Positions 10,116-21,139 of a stretch of 50,638 nucleotides of DNA are shown piece after piece; positions within the stretch are counted from its first letter, which is position 1; each line of letters starts with the position of its first letter. This DNA comes from Spongospora subterranea (lineage: Eukaryota; Endomyxa; Phytomyxea; Plasmodiophorida; Plasmodiophoridae), in NCBI GenBank assembly GCA_900404475.1, contig OUQQ01000065.1, positions 10,557 through 61,194 on the forward strand, written 5' to 3'. Position numbers and translations under genes: made by a program. A model generated the notes under the pieces. The model was not told the DNA's origin, did not search any database, and saw only the letters and a program-made list of their open reading frames with translations.

Positions 10116-10988
10116 CAGGCGAGGCACACGCGACATTTGCAATATCGTAATTCACATAAACCGCTAACCACGGTGAAGGAACCTGTGGTAAATCCCGCCG
10201 AGATCGTTGTTCACAAGGCAGAGGCCTGATTGTCAGCCCCGTACTCAGCACACACGATTTACTGGACGTGAAGCGACAGTGTGGAAGAGAGGGCGGGTAT
10301 CGCCAGACGTGTGTGTGTGTGTGTGTATCGTGTGTGTAGCGCAGACCGCAAAGCCCGGCTCTATCCGCGACCTGGACCGTAGGTCAAGGGCCCAAGGTGG
10401 GGTCAAGGGGGAGCGCCATCAATGTTACCGCCCAGTAATGCAATTAATAGCCCAGATAAGGTCGGTCAGACACCTATCGTTCGCACACGAGTTGATTCCA
10501 AAAATGTTATTTGCGATTTGGGGTGTTTGGCGATGACGTTCTCAAAAGATCNCAGGCGAGGCACACGCGACATTTGCAATATCGTAATTCACATAAACCG
10601 CTAACCACGGTGAAGGAACCTGTGGTAAATCCCGCCGAGATCGTTGTTCACAAGGCAGAGGCCTGATTGTCAGCCCCGTACTCAGCACACACGATTTACT
10701 GGACGTGAAGCGACAGTGTGGAAGAGAGGGCGGGTATCGCCAGACGTGTGTGTGTGTGTGTGTATCGTGTGTGTAGCGCAGACCGCAAAGCCCGGCTCTA
10801 TCCGCGACCTGGACCGTAGGTCAAGGGCCCAAGGTGGGGTCAAGGGGGAGCGCCATCAATGTTACCGCCCAGTAATGCAATTAATAGCCCAGATAAGGTC
10901 GGTCAGACACCTATCGTTCGCACACGCGTTGATTCCAAAAATGTTATTTGCGATTTGGAATGTTTGGCGATGACGTTCTCAAAAGATC
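10116..10988. repeat. 437-bp direct duplication around a single N
   Basis: The copy at 10116-10551 is repeated at 10553-10988 with only three substitutions noticed near the 3' end. The copies are separated by one N at 10552. Each copy holds a short GT microsatellite (near 10312-10345 and 10749-10782). The 109-codon frames in each copy look non-coding. The arrangement is what an unmerged contig overlap produces; a real tandem duplication is less likely. Confidence 0.9.
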
Positions 10989-11108
10989 CGCTCGCGACTC
11001 CGTTGTTTGGATTTATTTATGTCGTGTCGATATTGATCCAAAACTGATGGGGGTTTTTCGTGCGATTTTTTGCAGCCGGTAATCCCATCGCCCGTTGTCG
11101 GGTTCTCG

Positions 11109-12398
11109 ATGTCGACACCGAATCACGCCCCGGAACCGTCGCCGTCCTACATCAACTTCTCCCCGTTGTTCAGCGCCGTTGCCCCATCGACGGCCGCAGT
11201 ACCGCCACACATTCCCCGCCACCTCAATCCGCCCAAACAGGCCTCGATCCGGCGATCGCCCCGGCTCGACGCGCTCTCGCGACCGACGGGCCAGTCGCTG
11301 ACCTCGATCTTCTCCCCGTCGGCGTTCTTCCAGGCGTCCCGTGTGGCCTCGGGCGAATACGGCCAGGGATCCGTTGACGACGCCCAACTGGAATCATCGT
11401 TCACAATCGCATCCCATCAGGACGTCAGCGTATTAGGGCGATATCAGCGATATGTTCAAGAGCACAGTAATCCAGCAGGTTCGTCGTCGATCGCTGTTTG
11501 TTTCTCTCGTCCACGATCAATCGTGTTCCCCAAAAACAGATATCGACCTGCAAATGGCCAACTTGCAGGCGCTAAGCAAGAAACGACGGCGCTACGATCA
11601 GGCCGTTCATCTGGCGCCACCATCTCCAACACGCCTATGGGCAAATACCGATAATCAATCCAGTCTCGATCATTATAATGTCGATGGATCAGGGGGCGAT
11701 CCCGCGTTATCTGTCAGGAAACCATTGGACACACAATCGTCGCTTTTTGGTTGAAACTCGAATGGTGATTGTCTAGGCGACGGGCCATGACAACGCCGCC
11801 CCAGTCCAGGCCGATGGATCGCTGTTCACACAACGGATGACGCCCAAGACCAAGGTCCCGGTGGGCGCCGGCGGCAGCAGCTGCCATCAGTGCAAGAACC
11901 GCCGCGAGGCCAACCAGCTCAACTTCTGCATGAACAGGATACGATCGACCACCAGTCCCAAGAAGAAGGTGCGTTCGGTTTTCCCACCGCGACGTCGACG
12001 TGAATCCCAACGCGATTGCCCTTCAGGTCTGCAGGAAAAAGTTCTGCGACCACTGTCTGGTCAAGTTTCGATATCAGTTGATCCTACGAGAGGATAAATC
12101 TCTGAACGACTGGGAATGCCCATCCTGTCTTGGAATATGCGTTTGCGCCGCTTGTAAACGGAAAGCGGTACGTCGTCGTTTGCGTTGTTGTGGTTTTTAT
12201 CGGCGTCCGCCCGTAATCGACACGAGCTGATGATCCCCCGTTCAGGACCCGTCGGCGTCGACGAGATATGTCGATATGCGAGGAAGGGGTCCGCCGTCCT
12301 CACCCGTCTTGACATTCGCCCAAAAGATTCTGATCGATTCTGGATTCGTCGGCTCACAACAGCGCCAACATCAGTCGTCATCGCATCACAATCAATAA
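11109..12398 (+). CDS. CDCA7-type zinc-finger protein (zf-4CXXC_R1)
   Basis: Exons 11109-11478, 11540-11749, 11805-11968, 12027-12167 and 12246-12398 give 345 aa. The N-terminus is Ser/Pro-rich with a basic patch (IRRSPRLDALSRP). The zinc-finger domain begins CHQCKNRREANQLNFC and continues over an intron with CRKKFCDHCLVKFRYQ and WECPSCLGICVCAACKRK, the cysteine layout of the CDCA7/R1 family. In animals CDCA7 recruits the remodeller HELLS to nucleosomes and supports DNA methylation. The spacing after the second CxxC pair is unusual, with a Ser/Thr/Lys insert. This is the first gene of the GC-richer block. Introns 55-78 nt, GT-AG. The role in this organism is inferred. Confidence 0.85.
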
Positions 12399-12572
12399 AT
12401 TTGCAACAGCCATTATCATAAGCGTGATGTGTTCGTGCCCGTCAACCCCGGTTTTTTCGCCACCGGATTTGGCCAGCGGATGAGTCATGGTCGTCCGGTG
12501 TGGGATGATCATTGAATCTCCGGTTCGCTGTTCGGCCCGTCGGGTCGTCGATCACACCTGATCTCGATCAGA

Positions 12573-14792
12573 ATGAAGAACGGAATCCGAACGATTTTCG
12601 CCCTGATCGGCTGCGCCATCTTCTTCGACCGCCTTCTCCTGGCGCTCGAGACCGCTTTCCTGGGGAAGGCGCCCGACGGGGTCGACTCCATCGACTACGT
12701 GATCGTCCTGGGCCCGATCGACGACAACGATGACGACGCCAAGGACAAGCGCCGGCGACGCCGCCGCATCCCCGAACAGATTCGCCAACTGGGTCTCCAC
12801 GTCGAGGAGATCGACTCGTCGTTCTGGAACGAGGGCGACTCGGAGCTGGTCTCGGTCTACGCCATCCAGGTCCCGTTCCCGTTGCTTGTCCGCTACGCCG
12901 AAGAGGTCAACCTGAAGAAGCGGGTGCGGCGAACGGGGCGCCTGGTCCCGTTCGACGGGTCGTGCGGGCGGCGGTTCGTCGGCTTCGTCGACGGCGACCG
13001 GCGCTCGTTTAGCCGGTTCGAGCAGCAGCGCCTGGCGCTACACGCGATGCGGTCGATCCGGGACGGGGCCGCCGCGGCCGTCATCGACCTGGCGCTACAC
13101 GACGGGATCATCCGGCAGATGTTCCCCATCTCGAACGTGGTCGAGGCCCAGGCCGTCCTCCGGCGCTGGTCGTCGTCGCCGTCGTCGCCGACAAGTATCG
13201 CCGCCCTGGCCGACTATCTCGGCACCGAGATCACCTTCAGCTTCGTCTGGCTATCGTCCTATACCCAATTCCTCTGGGTCCCGGCCACGCTTGGCGCCAT
13301 TGTCTACGCGCTCTCGTCGACCATGGCCGACGACCTGTTCTCGATCGGGTTCGCCGCTCTCATGCCGTATGTGCTCGCCGCCACACAATCCAAACACCCG
13401 TTTTCCGTTGACGATTGTCGTTGTTTTCAGGATCTTGGCGACGGTGTTCCTGGAGCTGTGGAAACGGCGATCGGTTCGGCTACAGTACGAGCTCGGGGTT
13501 CAGGACCTGGAGAGTTTCGAGCCGATCCGGCCCGAGTTCCAGGACTATCGCCAGCGGATCCCGCTGACCTCGATCGAGATCGGCCACTCGCTGCGCCGGG
13601 CGATGATCAGCATCGTGTCGTTCCCGATCATGGTGACGATGCTGCTGCTGACGGCCGTGGCCATGTTCGTCCAGTTCGAGACGCAATCCTATATCGGTGG
13701 GCGCCTGTCGGGTTCGGCCCTGATCCACGTCCCCTCCGTCATCTTCGGTCTTCTCCTTCCCCGCCTCCACGACCTGTACGATCGCGTCGCCCAGCGCATC
13801 ACCCGTTGGGAGAACCATCGCACCGACACCTCCTTCCGCAACGCCCTTCTCATTCGCCAGATCTTGCTCAAATGTATCAGCTCGTTCATGTCCCTGTTCT
13901 ATCTCCTGTTCTGGGTCCAGGACCTCGACCGTGTTCGCCAGCAATTGGCGACGCTGCTGATCACGTCGCAATGCATTCAGCAGATTCAGGTAAAAACGCG
14001 GCGCCCTCGACGATCCCCTTGTTCTCGTGTTGATCACCGATCGTGCCCAGGAGGTCGGGACGCCGATCGCGAAGGCGCTGGTGCGCGCCGTCCTGTCCAA
14101 GAAGACGACGGGCGAGGTGGCCGCCGATCGGCAACGCCTGCTGAACGGCGAGGCGATCTCGATCGGGCCGAAAGGGAAACGGATCATCCCGGCCGTCGAA
14201 GACGAATCGATCCGCGACGTGTTCGCCAACACCGACGACGACTATTCGGAGATGGTGATCCAGTTCGGTTATGTGAGATTTGTTGGTGTCGTTCGACGAC
14301 GATCCGTTATTGATTGTGGTGCGTTGACCGCAGGTGTTCATATTCGGATGGAGTTGGCCGTTGGCGGCGGCGTGCGCCCTCATCAACAACATCACCGAGA
14401 TTCGCAGCGATTGCTTCAAGATCTGCATGGTGATGCAGAAGCCGCGCCCGACCAACGCCAACAGTATCGGGGTCTGGTACTACGCCCTCGAGTGCATCAG
14501 CGTGATCGCCATCCTTTGCAACGCCGCCCACCTCTTCGTGCGCGTCTGCCACGACCCCGACGCGTTCTCGGCCGACGTTAGTTTGCAGGTGAAGATCGGC
14601 GCCATCATCGCCGTCGAGCACGTCGTCCTGGGCGCCAAGTTCCTGATCGACTTCATGATCCCCGATATCCCCGGCGATATTCGCGACCAGATCGCCAAGG
14701 AGCAGATCGAGTTCGCCAAGCAGCAGTCGAGACAGGTGAAGGAGCTGTCGCCATCGGCTCCGTCGTCGTTCGTCGCCGCCGGATCCGCTTAG
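12573..14792 (+). CDS. Anoctamin (TMEM16), ANO10/TMEM16K type
   Basis: Exons 12573-13366, 13431-13989, 14051-14272 and 14334-14792 give 677 aa. Matches to ANO10 run in order: GIIRQMFPISNVVEA, the YLGTEITFSFVWLSSYTQFL membrane entry, LATVFLELWKR, VPSVIFGLLLP, WENHRTDTSFRN, LATLLITSQCIQQIQ, VIQFGYV, ALINNITEIRSDCFK, SIGVWYYALE and AVEHVVLGAKFLIDFMIPDIP. Around nine to ten membrane segments are seen. ANO10 is an ER calcium-activated phospholipid scramblase. All three GT-AG introns (64, 61, 61 nt) restore conserved motifs. The first 30 residues (MKNGIRTIF...) are hydrophobic and not clearly family-like, so the true start may lie in an upstream exon. Third codon positions are strongly G/C, unlike DPP3 or GFAT in the same window. 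Confidence 0.9.
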
Positions 14793-15674
14793 AACCAAGA
14801 AAACGACACATCGCCGCGTCAATACAAAAACAGGCACTTTTCATCCAAACACAGATCACTGATCGGCCGCGCCGAAATCGTTGATCGATCGATATCGCGT
14901 TTGACATTGCCAACATGGAAAAGGACGTTGAGATGTATTCGCCAGGTGGTTGGTATTGGCAAAGTTTGTTCAGACTGTGGAAAACGCTGTTCCGAACGGC
15001 GGTTCGTTTAGCTGTTTTTTTGGTTTAGACATGAGTATTGGTGGTGGGTTGGCAATAGTTGAGTGTTTAAACCGACGTCACGTTCTCGACGGTTGATGTC
15101 CCTCATCGTGTCCCTGGAACGAATATCACGCCAGATCATGGGCAGGAGGTGCAACGAACCTTCCAGTGGTTCATGGCGGTTGGTAATTCGTCGTAATGTG
15201 GTGCCGTTTGTTCAGGTCGAAATGATTCTCGGCAAACACGTCCATCGTGGCGTCAACTGACGAAATTTGACCTGGACCAGGTGTTCACAACAACAAACCG
15301 GTCAACACAACGTGTGCGTTCACGTCAATCCAGACGATCGGGGGATGGGAATTGGGGGGTCGAGGACATCGGTTGGCCAATGGTCATATTCAACAGGTTC
15401 TCGGCGACACGTCTCACGGCGTCACCAAAAGAACATCGATCGTGGCCGCATTCCCGTTCACCCATCGATCATACTGTCGTTGACGACGAGCACCGCCCCC
15501 CGTCAACAGCACACACCGATTGCCAGTCGTGTCGCTGGCCGACGCCCTCCTCTTGCGCCTGTGTGATGACGGCCGAGGGATTCGGATGATCGATAATACC
15601 AGGGGCGACCGTACCCCAATAGGCGCTGAACGGTTCTCATTGACGGGTGTCGTGTTAACGGGCGGCGATCGGTG
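14793..15674. other. Intergenic within the GC-rich block
   Basis: About 880 bases. Overlapping open frames on both strands near 15260-15600 reflect GC-rich composition, not a gene. No promoter or RNA element could be named. Confidence 0.5.
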
Positions 15675-18600
15675 ATGTCGGACCCGACCCGGATCGTGTT
15701 CAAGATCCGCGTCGACCTGGACGATGGGCGTTTCGCCATGTTGCCGATCCGCCAGGGCGAGACGCCCATCAGCCAAGCGATGGCCTTCATGAAGGAGCAC
15801 GGGAAGGAGGCGCGATTGGCCATTCCGTTGGCGGAACGGATCCGGAACGCGATCGTCGAGCTGGATGGCGATCGGCGCGTGAGACGCGCGCCGATCGCAA
15901 CGCAGTCAAACGCGGGGCGATTGCTGAGGGAGGGGATCGATGCCGGTCAGGACGTGGCCGAGATGAGCTATAGGGAGTTCCCGTTGAGATTGGACGACTC
16001 CGACGAGGATTCGGTGGTGTCGGACGCGGGGGCGGATGGGCTGATCAACTGGGAACCGACCACAGTTTTCCCCAAAGATCAACAACGGAACGACGACGAC
16101 GACGAGGACGATGCGGAACAGGACGATCCCGATCGACTGATCGTTCGGGTGCGGATCGATGACGACGACGGGGACGGGGACGGCGGTGGTGGAGAGGTAT
16201 TGTCGATCGGGGCGGGCGATGACCCAATCGCGAAGGTGGTGGAGTTCGCGACCCGGTTCAACCTGGACCCGGCCAAGCAGCAGCGCCTGCTCAATCATGT
16301 CATGGACAATAGCCCGATCGCCAACACCACCGCCGCCACATCGATCGTCGTCGTCACCGTTCTCCGATCGGATCAGGTTCTCGATCGACTACAGATCGAT
16401 TCCTTCGACGACGTCGTCGAGCGCGTCACCGTAAATCGCCGTTTTGTTTTCATTGTTGTTCAAAACCTCGTTCGTGACGTCGTTTGTGTTTTTTCCTCCG
16501 GGACAGGATATCGTCGACCGTCACGAGCTCGGCCCTGGGCAACGACGCCGCCTGTTCGCCGCCCTGTTCGTCAACATGGAGCACATCGAGTCGGACCCGG
16601 CCCGATCGCGTCACGCCGCCGACGCGTTCACGATTTCGCTGGACGGGCGCTCGTCCAACGTGATCGACGAGCTGATCTGCGACGACGACCTGATGCCCAT
16701 GCTCAACGTCGACAAGGTCATCGCCTTCTGCGATAAACGACGCCTGTCGATATCGCCATCGCACCGTCGCCAACTCCTCGACGAAATCCAATCGGCGCGA
16801 TACCCGTCGTCGTCGTCGCCGTCGTCGATTGCGGAAGAGCCATCGGGGGACGGGGCGGCGGCGGCGGCGCTCGACGATCGCCCGTGTCTGTCGGTGAAGG
16901 TCGAGGTTGACCTCAAGACGGGCGCGGCCGAGATGCTGGAGCTGTTCCCGGGCGACGACCTCGTCGGGCGCGTTCTGGAGTTCGCCCGCCGATACGTCCT
17001 GAACAGGGCCGACCAGCGCCGCCTCATGGACCGGCTATTGCACAAGATATCGGGTCTGAACGCGATCGGAATCCGCTCCCGATCGCTCCCTCGAATCTAT
17101 CACATCCGATTGACCGACGCCAATCCCGAACAATCCCCGTAATCGCCCCCGCCATCGATCGCCCCAATCCCTGAACTGTCGTTCTCAGGGTCGACGTCGC
17201 CGCCGTTCTGCAATGGGCGGATCGATATCGTCTATCGCGCGGCGTCCACAACCACATCGATTCGCGCCAGCGCCTGTTGGACGAACTAACGCGGGTAAAA
17301 CCGGTCCCGACGGCGCGTCCCCGCGATCGGGTCGATATCGTGGCGGTGGCGCCGCCCCGGTCGTCGTCGATTCGACCGCCATCGCGGCGACAGCGCGATC
17401 CCCCCATCTTCGACCGATTGTATTCACAACGGCGCCTGATCTTAACTGGGGACGACGCCGCCGCCACGCCCCAGCACCATCGGCGAACGTCGTCGGCGCG
17501 AAGCGCCGTCTGCGACCGATTGTACGACGAAGGTGATTTGGGTGGTGTGGGGGGGGGTTCTGCTGGTTACGCCCATCGACGATTTTGTTCAGGGATCAAG
17601 TTCCTATCGCGTCGTGATCAGCAATCGCACAACGCGGGCGATGAGCACGATCAGGAACCGCCGGTCAGTTCGCGCCCCAGATCGCACCGTACCGAGCGAC
17701 GTGTCTCCCGGCAGTTCTCGTCGGGTCGAACGTCGTCCCGAACGCATCAGCGCCAGATGACGTATCTGATCGATCGGGAACGACAGGAGTCGGTTTTCGC
17801 CCCTCGTTCGTCGTCGGGAATCGCTGATTTGTTTGTTGGGGGGGTTCAGATTGGAACTGTGCACGTTCCGGCCCAACGTTCGATCGACCTCGGGCGGCAA
17901 GCGATCCGACCTGGCGATCCACGAGCGATTGTATCAAGACCGACGCGAGCGATCGTCGGAACCGGAACCGGATCCGATCCGGATCAGGGCCCGGGCCAGC
18001 GACGACGGCGATCGCCAACGCCTCGAGCGACTTCACAACTCGAACCTGGTCAAGAAACAGGTATTCGCTGTCGTTTTCCCTCGTTCCGCGGATCGATCAC
18101 CCGATCGCCCCAGGCGGTGGAGTCGTTCCAGAAGACGTTCGCCGATACCGATAACGACGGGACGCCGCTGTTCGACGTGCGCCGGCACGTTCGCGACCAG
18201 ACGCCCCGGATGAAACCGGGCGATGTCGGCGCCTATCTCCATTCCTATCCGATCGCCGCCACGCCGTCCCCTTATCCAGCGCCGCCGCCGCCCTCATCGC
18301 CAGCGATCGACCCCCGATCCGCTTCCATCATCCGCAAGGTGTGCTGGCGCTCTCATCGCCATCGCCGTCGAACTGACCACCGCCGCGTCCTGTGTCAGGC
18401 GATGCGAACGCGAATCCGCTGGATCTTCTCGGCGATCGCCCACGACGGCCTGGTGGACGCGTCCAGCGCCCTGAGGATTGTTGGGCGCGATCCGGCCCTC
18501 CCCGACCATATTCGCCCGATCGTGTCGGCCGTCGTCACGAACGAGACCGCCAACGGCCGCACCATGAACTTTGACCAGTTCGCCACCGCCATCATCGCCC

Positions 18601-18997
18601 AATCTCATCAGCAGAAGGTCCTGACGTCGTCGATCTTGGCCGTCCCGGTATAAACGATCGTCGGTCGTTCGCGCTCGTCGTGTCCCCTGAATCGTCGTTC
18701 GTTCAGGATCGACCGTCGGCCGCCGCCGAGAACCCGCCGCAAACGATCACGAAATCGCCCAGAACGACGACGACGACGGACGTGTTCTCGGATCTGTTCG
18801 AGGAATCGCGAATAATCCGGGCCAGGAAGGCGATGTTGAAATACAAAGCGTATGTTCGGGATACAGGTAGGGCGATTGACGATGGGAATTACCGACCCGC
18901 TCTCACTGACGACTGGCCATCGTGTTCCCAGCCGAGTGTCGGGACGTCGAACGACCGGATCGGAGAAGGGCGAAAACACGGCAATGGCAAAACCTAA
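15675..18997 (+). CDS. Large protein with about six ubiquitin-like repeats and an EF-hand-like C-terminus
   Basis: Eight exons (15675-16430, 16507-17138, 17189-17532, 17593-17788, 17850-18060, 18114-18338, 18399-18647, 18707-18997) give 967 aa; every junction keeps frame and introns are 50-76 nt, GT-AG. The first half repeats a 50-65 residue unit: two beta strands (IVFKIRVDLDDG, LIVRVRIDDDDG, LSVKVEVDLKTG), an acidic GDD turn, and a helix such as VVEFATRFNLDPAKQQRLL or VLEFARRYVLNRADQRRLM. I read it as a beta-grasp module. The middle is Arg/Ser-rich with RLYDEG and ERLYQDRRER motifs. The end has a TDNDGTPLF loop and a helical MNFDQFATAI segment, weakly EF-hand-like. No catalytic residues were seen. 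Function unknown; motif style recalls protist cytoskeletal or basal-body proteins. Confidence 0.7.
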
Positions 18998-19100
18998 TGA
19001 TAAATTGAATATTGTTGTTTTTGTGGAAATCAGATCGGAATCGCGATGATTCTGAGGTTTTATTGGTTTTTGTTGTTGTTTTTGGACAAGGCGACGCCCG

Positions 19101-20156
19101 TCACCGATGATCGTAATCGATCGACTTGAAGGTGTGGGATTTCGCCTGTTTGTTGTTGTTGTTGATGTCGAAGCCGGCTTCCGGATTGGAACTGGCCAGC
19201 TTGGGCAGCTCCATCGTGAAGACGGCGCTGTTGAACGAGATCTGGGAACGGGAGTCGCGATAGGGCGCCGTTAGCGAGTACATGGCGAAGATGGAGACGG
19301 CCGACGCCAGCAGCAGCTTCATCAGGTGGAACGAGCTGAGGAGAATCAGGGCCAGGAAGGAATCGGGGACGAACGAGGGATCGGGGTAGATCGGGCGGGA
19401 CATGATCAACACGACCTGGTAGAGCGTGATCGGGACGAACACGACGAGAACGGCGACGGCCGATATCAGCACCGATCGCATGGTCTTTCGGGCGCGATAA
19501 CGGGTCTGGGACGTGACCGCGCTCAGGATACCAGTGTCGTGATCGAACATCGCCCGAACGATGAGACAGGCGGCGAGGGCGGCCGATCCGTACGCGATCA
19601 CGACCACGATCAGGGTCCAGAGCAGGGCGATCGCCTTGAAGTAGCGGGCGAGGTCGGGCCCGACCAGAACCTGGCACAAGGGCAGGGCCAGCCAGACGGC
19701 GATCGCCACGTACTGGGTGGCGCTATACAGGCGGGTGATGGCGCCAATCTGGGACAGGCCCCGGTCGCTGAGCAGGAGCAGGGTGCGAATGGGGCGGAAG
19801 ATGAGGGAGATGACGATCGAGAGGAGGACCAGGGAGGAGACCGCCGAGCTCAGCTCGATCACGATCGGACTGAGGATCGCGTAGAACCCGAGCGGGTCGG
19901 GGATCTGGACCAGGAAGGCGACAAGGGCGAACGCGACCCGGAGGAGCATGGCGTCGGGGCGGTCGAGGGACGGGATCGAGACCGTCCCCTGGCGATTGCA
20001 GCGGCGGATGACCGACGATAGGGTCGGGATGGCGACGATCACGGTGAGGGCGGAATACAGGATGACATAGCCCCAGTAGATCGACCCCAATTCCATCCCG
20101 ATCGTCACCTCACACGACGCGCCCGTGTAAGGGAACCGACATACTGGCCCAGGCAT
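19101..20156 (-). CDS. Seven-transmembrane protein of unknown family
   Basis: One exon, 351 aa. Seven hydrophobic segments stand out at about residues 24-48, 70-92, 96-118, 145-166, 172-200, 228-252 and 268-292, with an N-terminal extracytoplasmic-looking stretch carrying two Cys and a hydrophilic tail with a short Asn run. The topology suits a GPCR-like or THH1/TOM1-like protein but no signature motif (DRY, NPxxY) is present. It shares the GC-rich codon use of its neighbours, lies 103 nt after the repeat protein and points towards it (convergent 3' ends). Start chosen as the only ATG before the first membrane segment; a second Met at residue 21 is possible. Confidence 0.7.
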   Translation of the reverse strand: MPGPVCRFPYTGASCEVTIGMELGSIYWGYVILYSALTVIVAIPTLSSVIRRCNRQGTVSIPSLDRPDAMLLRVAFALVAFLVQIPDPLGFYAILSPIVIELSSAVSSLVLLSIVISLIFRPIRTLLLLSDRGLSQIGAITRLYSATQYVAIAVWLALPLCQVLVGPDLARYFKAIALLWTLIVVVIAYGSAALAACLIVRAMFDHDTGILSAVTSQTRYRARKTMRSVLISAVAVLVVFVPITLYQVVLIMSRPIYPDPSFVPDSFLALILLSSFHLMKLLLASAVSIFAMYSLTAPYRDSRSQISFNSAVFTMELPKLASSNPEAGFDINNNNKQAKSHTFKSIDYDHR

Positions 20157-21139
20157 GATGCTGGGGGTAGGGAGGGAGGAGGAGGATGGGAGAGAGCGAG
20201 ATGGGGAATGGCGCCAGAAAAGGAGCCCCAGAACGACAGACCCTGGTGATACCGGTCAACCTATGCCGGTACCAAAGGAACACCACCACGAACACCCCCC
20301 TCTCTCCCTGTCCGATTGTTTGGACCACGAGAACGGGCTGTGCAACACAGGGAAGATCGGGCCGGGCTGGGGACACACAACAGGATTTGTGGAACCGCAT
20401 CACACACACACACACACACACACTGGGCCGTCAATTCGTGGCGATTGAAACAGACACGCCGATGGTCTTTCGACATCGACCATCTCGGGTGTCGAAGGTA
20501 TCACCAGTATTTGGCGATTGTTCCGCCTTGCTTTTGGATTCTCGTAGTGTCGTACGTTTTGATCGATTTGATACAGTTGTTGAGGCATTCTCTATAGGAA
20601 TCAAAGTTCTAACAGCGCGATGGGGTTTCCCATTGTCGTGGCGTTGCACTTTACTCTGACGCGACCGCTCTTGACACCTCTGTGCGTGTCCAGCGATCAA
20701 CGACCGGTGCGATCTAGCACCTTCTGGTCCTGTCCCAACATTTCCTATTCAGCCGTTGGGGACGATAGAAGGCGGGGAAAACAGCAATTCGCCATTTCAA
20801 TAACGGGGTCTTGAATCAGTTGACGTTTTTTGGTGGCCGACCGATTGGGACATGTTGACACCAGACATGGCCAACTAAGATACGGTCGAAACCATATACG
20901 ACCGTATCTGCTCCAACACCCCTCGATCAACACATCCAATGGGCTGATCGGCATATCATCCCTGGCATTGTCATCGAGTTGGGAGAGACGGACTGGTGGT
21001 CAACTTCGATTGCCAAATCGATCGTGCTCGTGAACTCTTTGAGGATGATCGATATGCTTCTGCAAGGCTCTGGTCTTGGCGGATACAACGACTTCTGTTA
21101 AAGTGCCCATGATCGGTATTCGTCTACCACATCCTTCGG
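20157..21139. other. Unresolved stretch with a CA microsatellite
   Basis: Contains (CA)n at 20401-20423. Between about 20830 and 21120 several short plus-strand frames look protein-like (for example near 21000: CQIDRARELFEDDRYASAR), so upstream exons of the gene at 21140-21852 may lie here, but I could not join them. Confidence 0.4.

Noticed and set aside
10207..10973. Two near-identical 109-codon ORFs in the duplicated segment
   Set aside because: They run through a GT microsatellite, have no ATG-supported family match and exist twice only because the segment is duplicated.
15906..18608. Several long minus-strand ORFs in the GC-rich block
   Set aside because: Shadows of the repeat-protein exons; they lack consistent splice sites and family motifs.
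19326..20021. 231-codon Asp/Glu/Arg/Gly-rich plus ORF
   Set aside because: It is the antisense shadow of the 7TM gene; its composition mirrors GC-rich membrane-protein codons.
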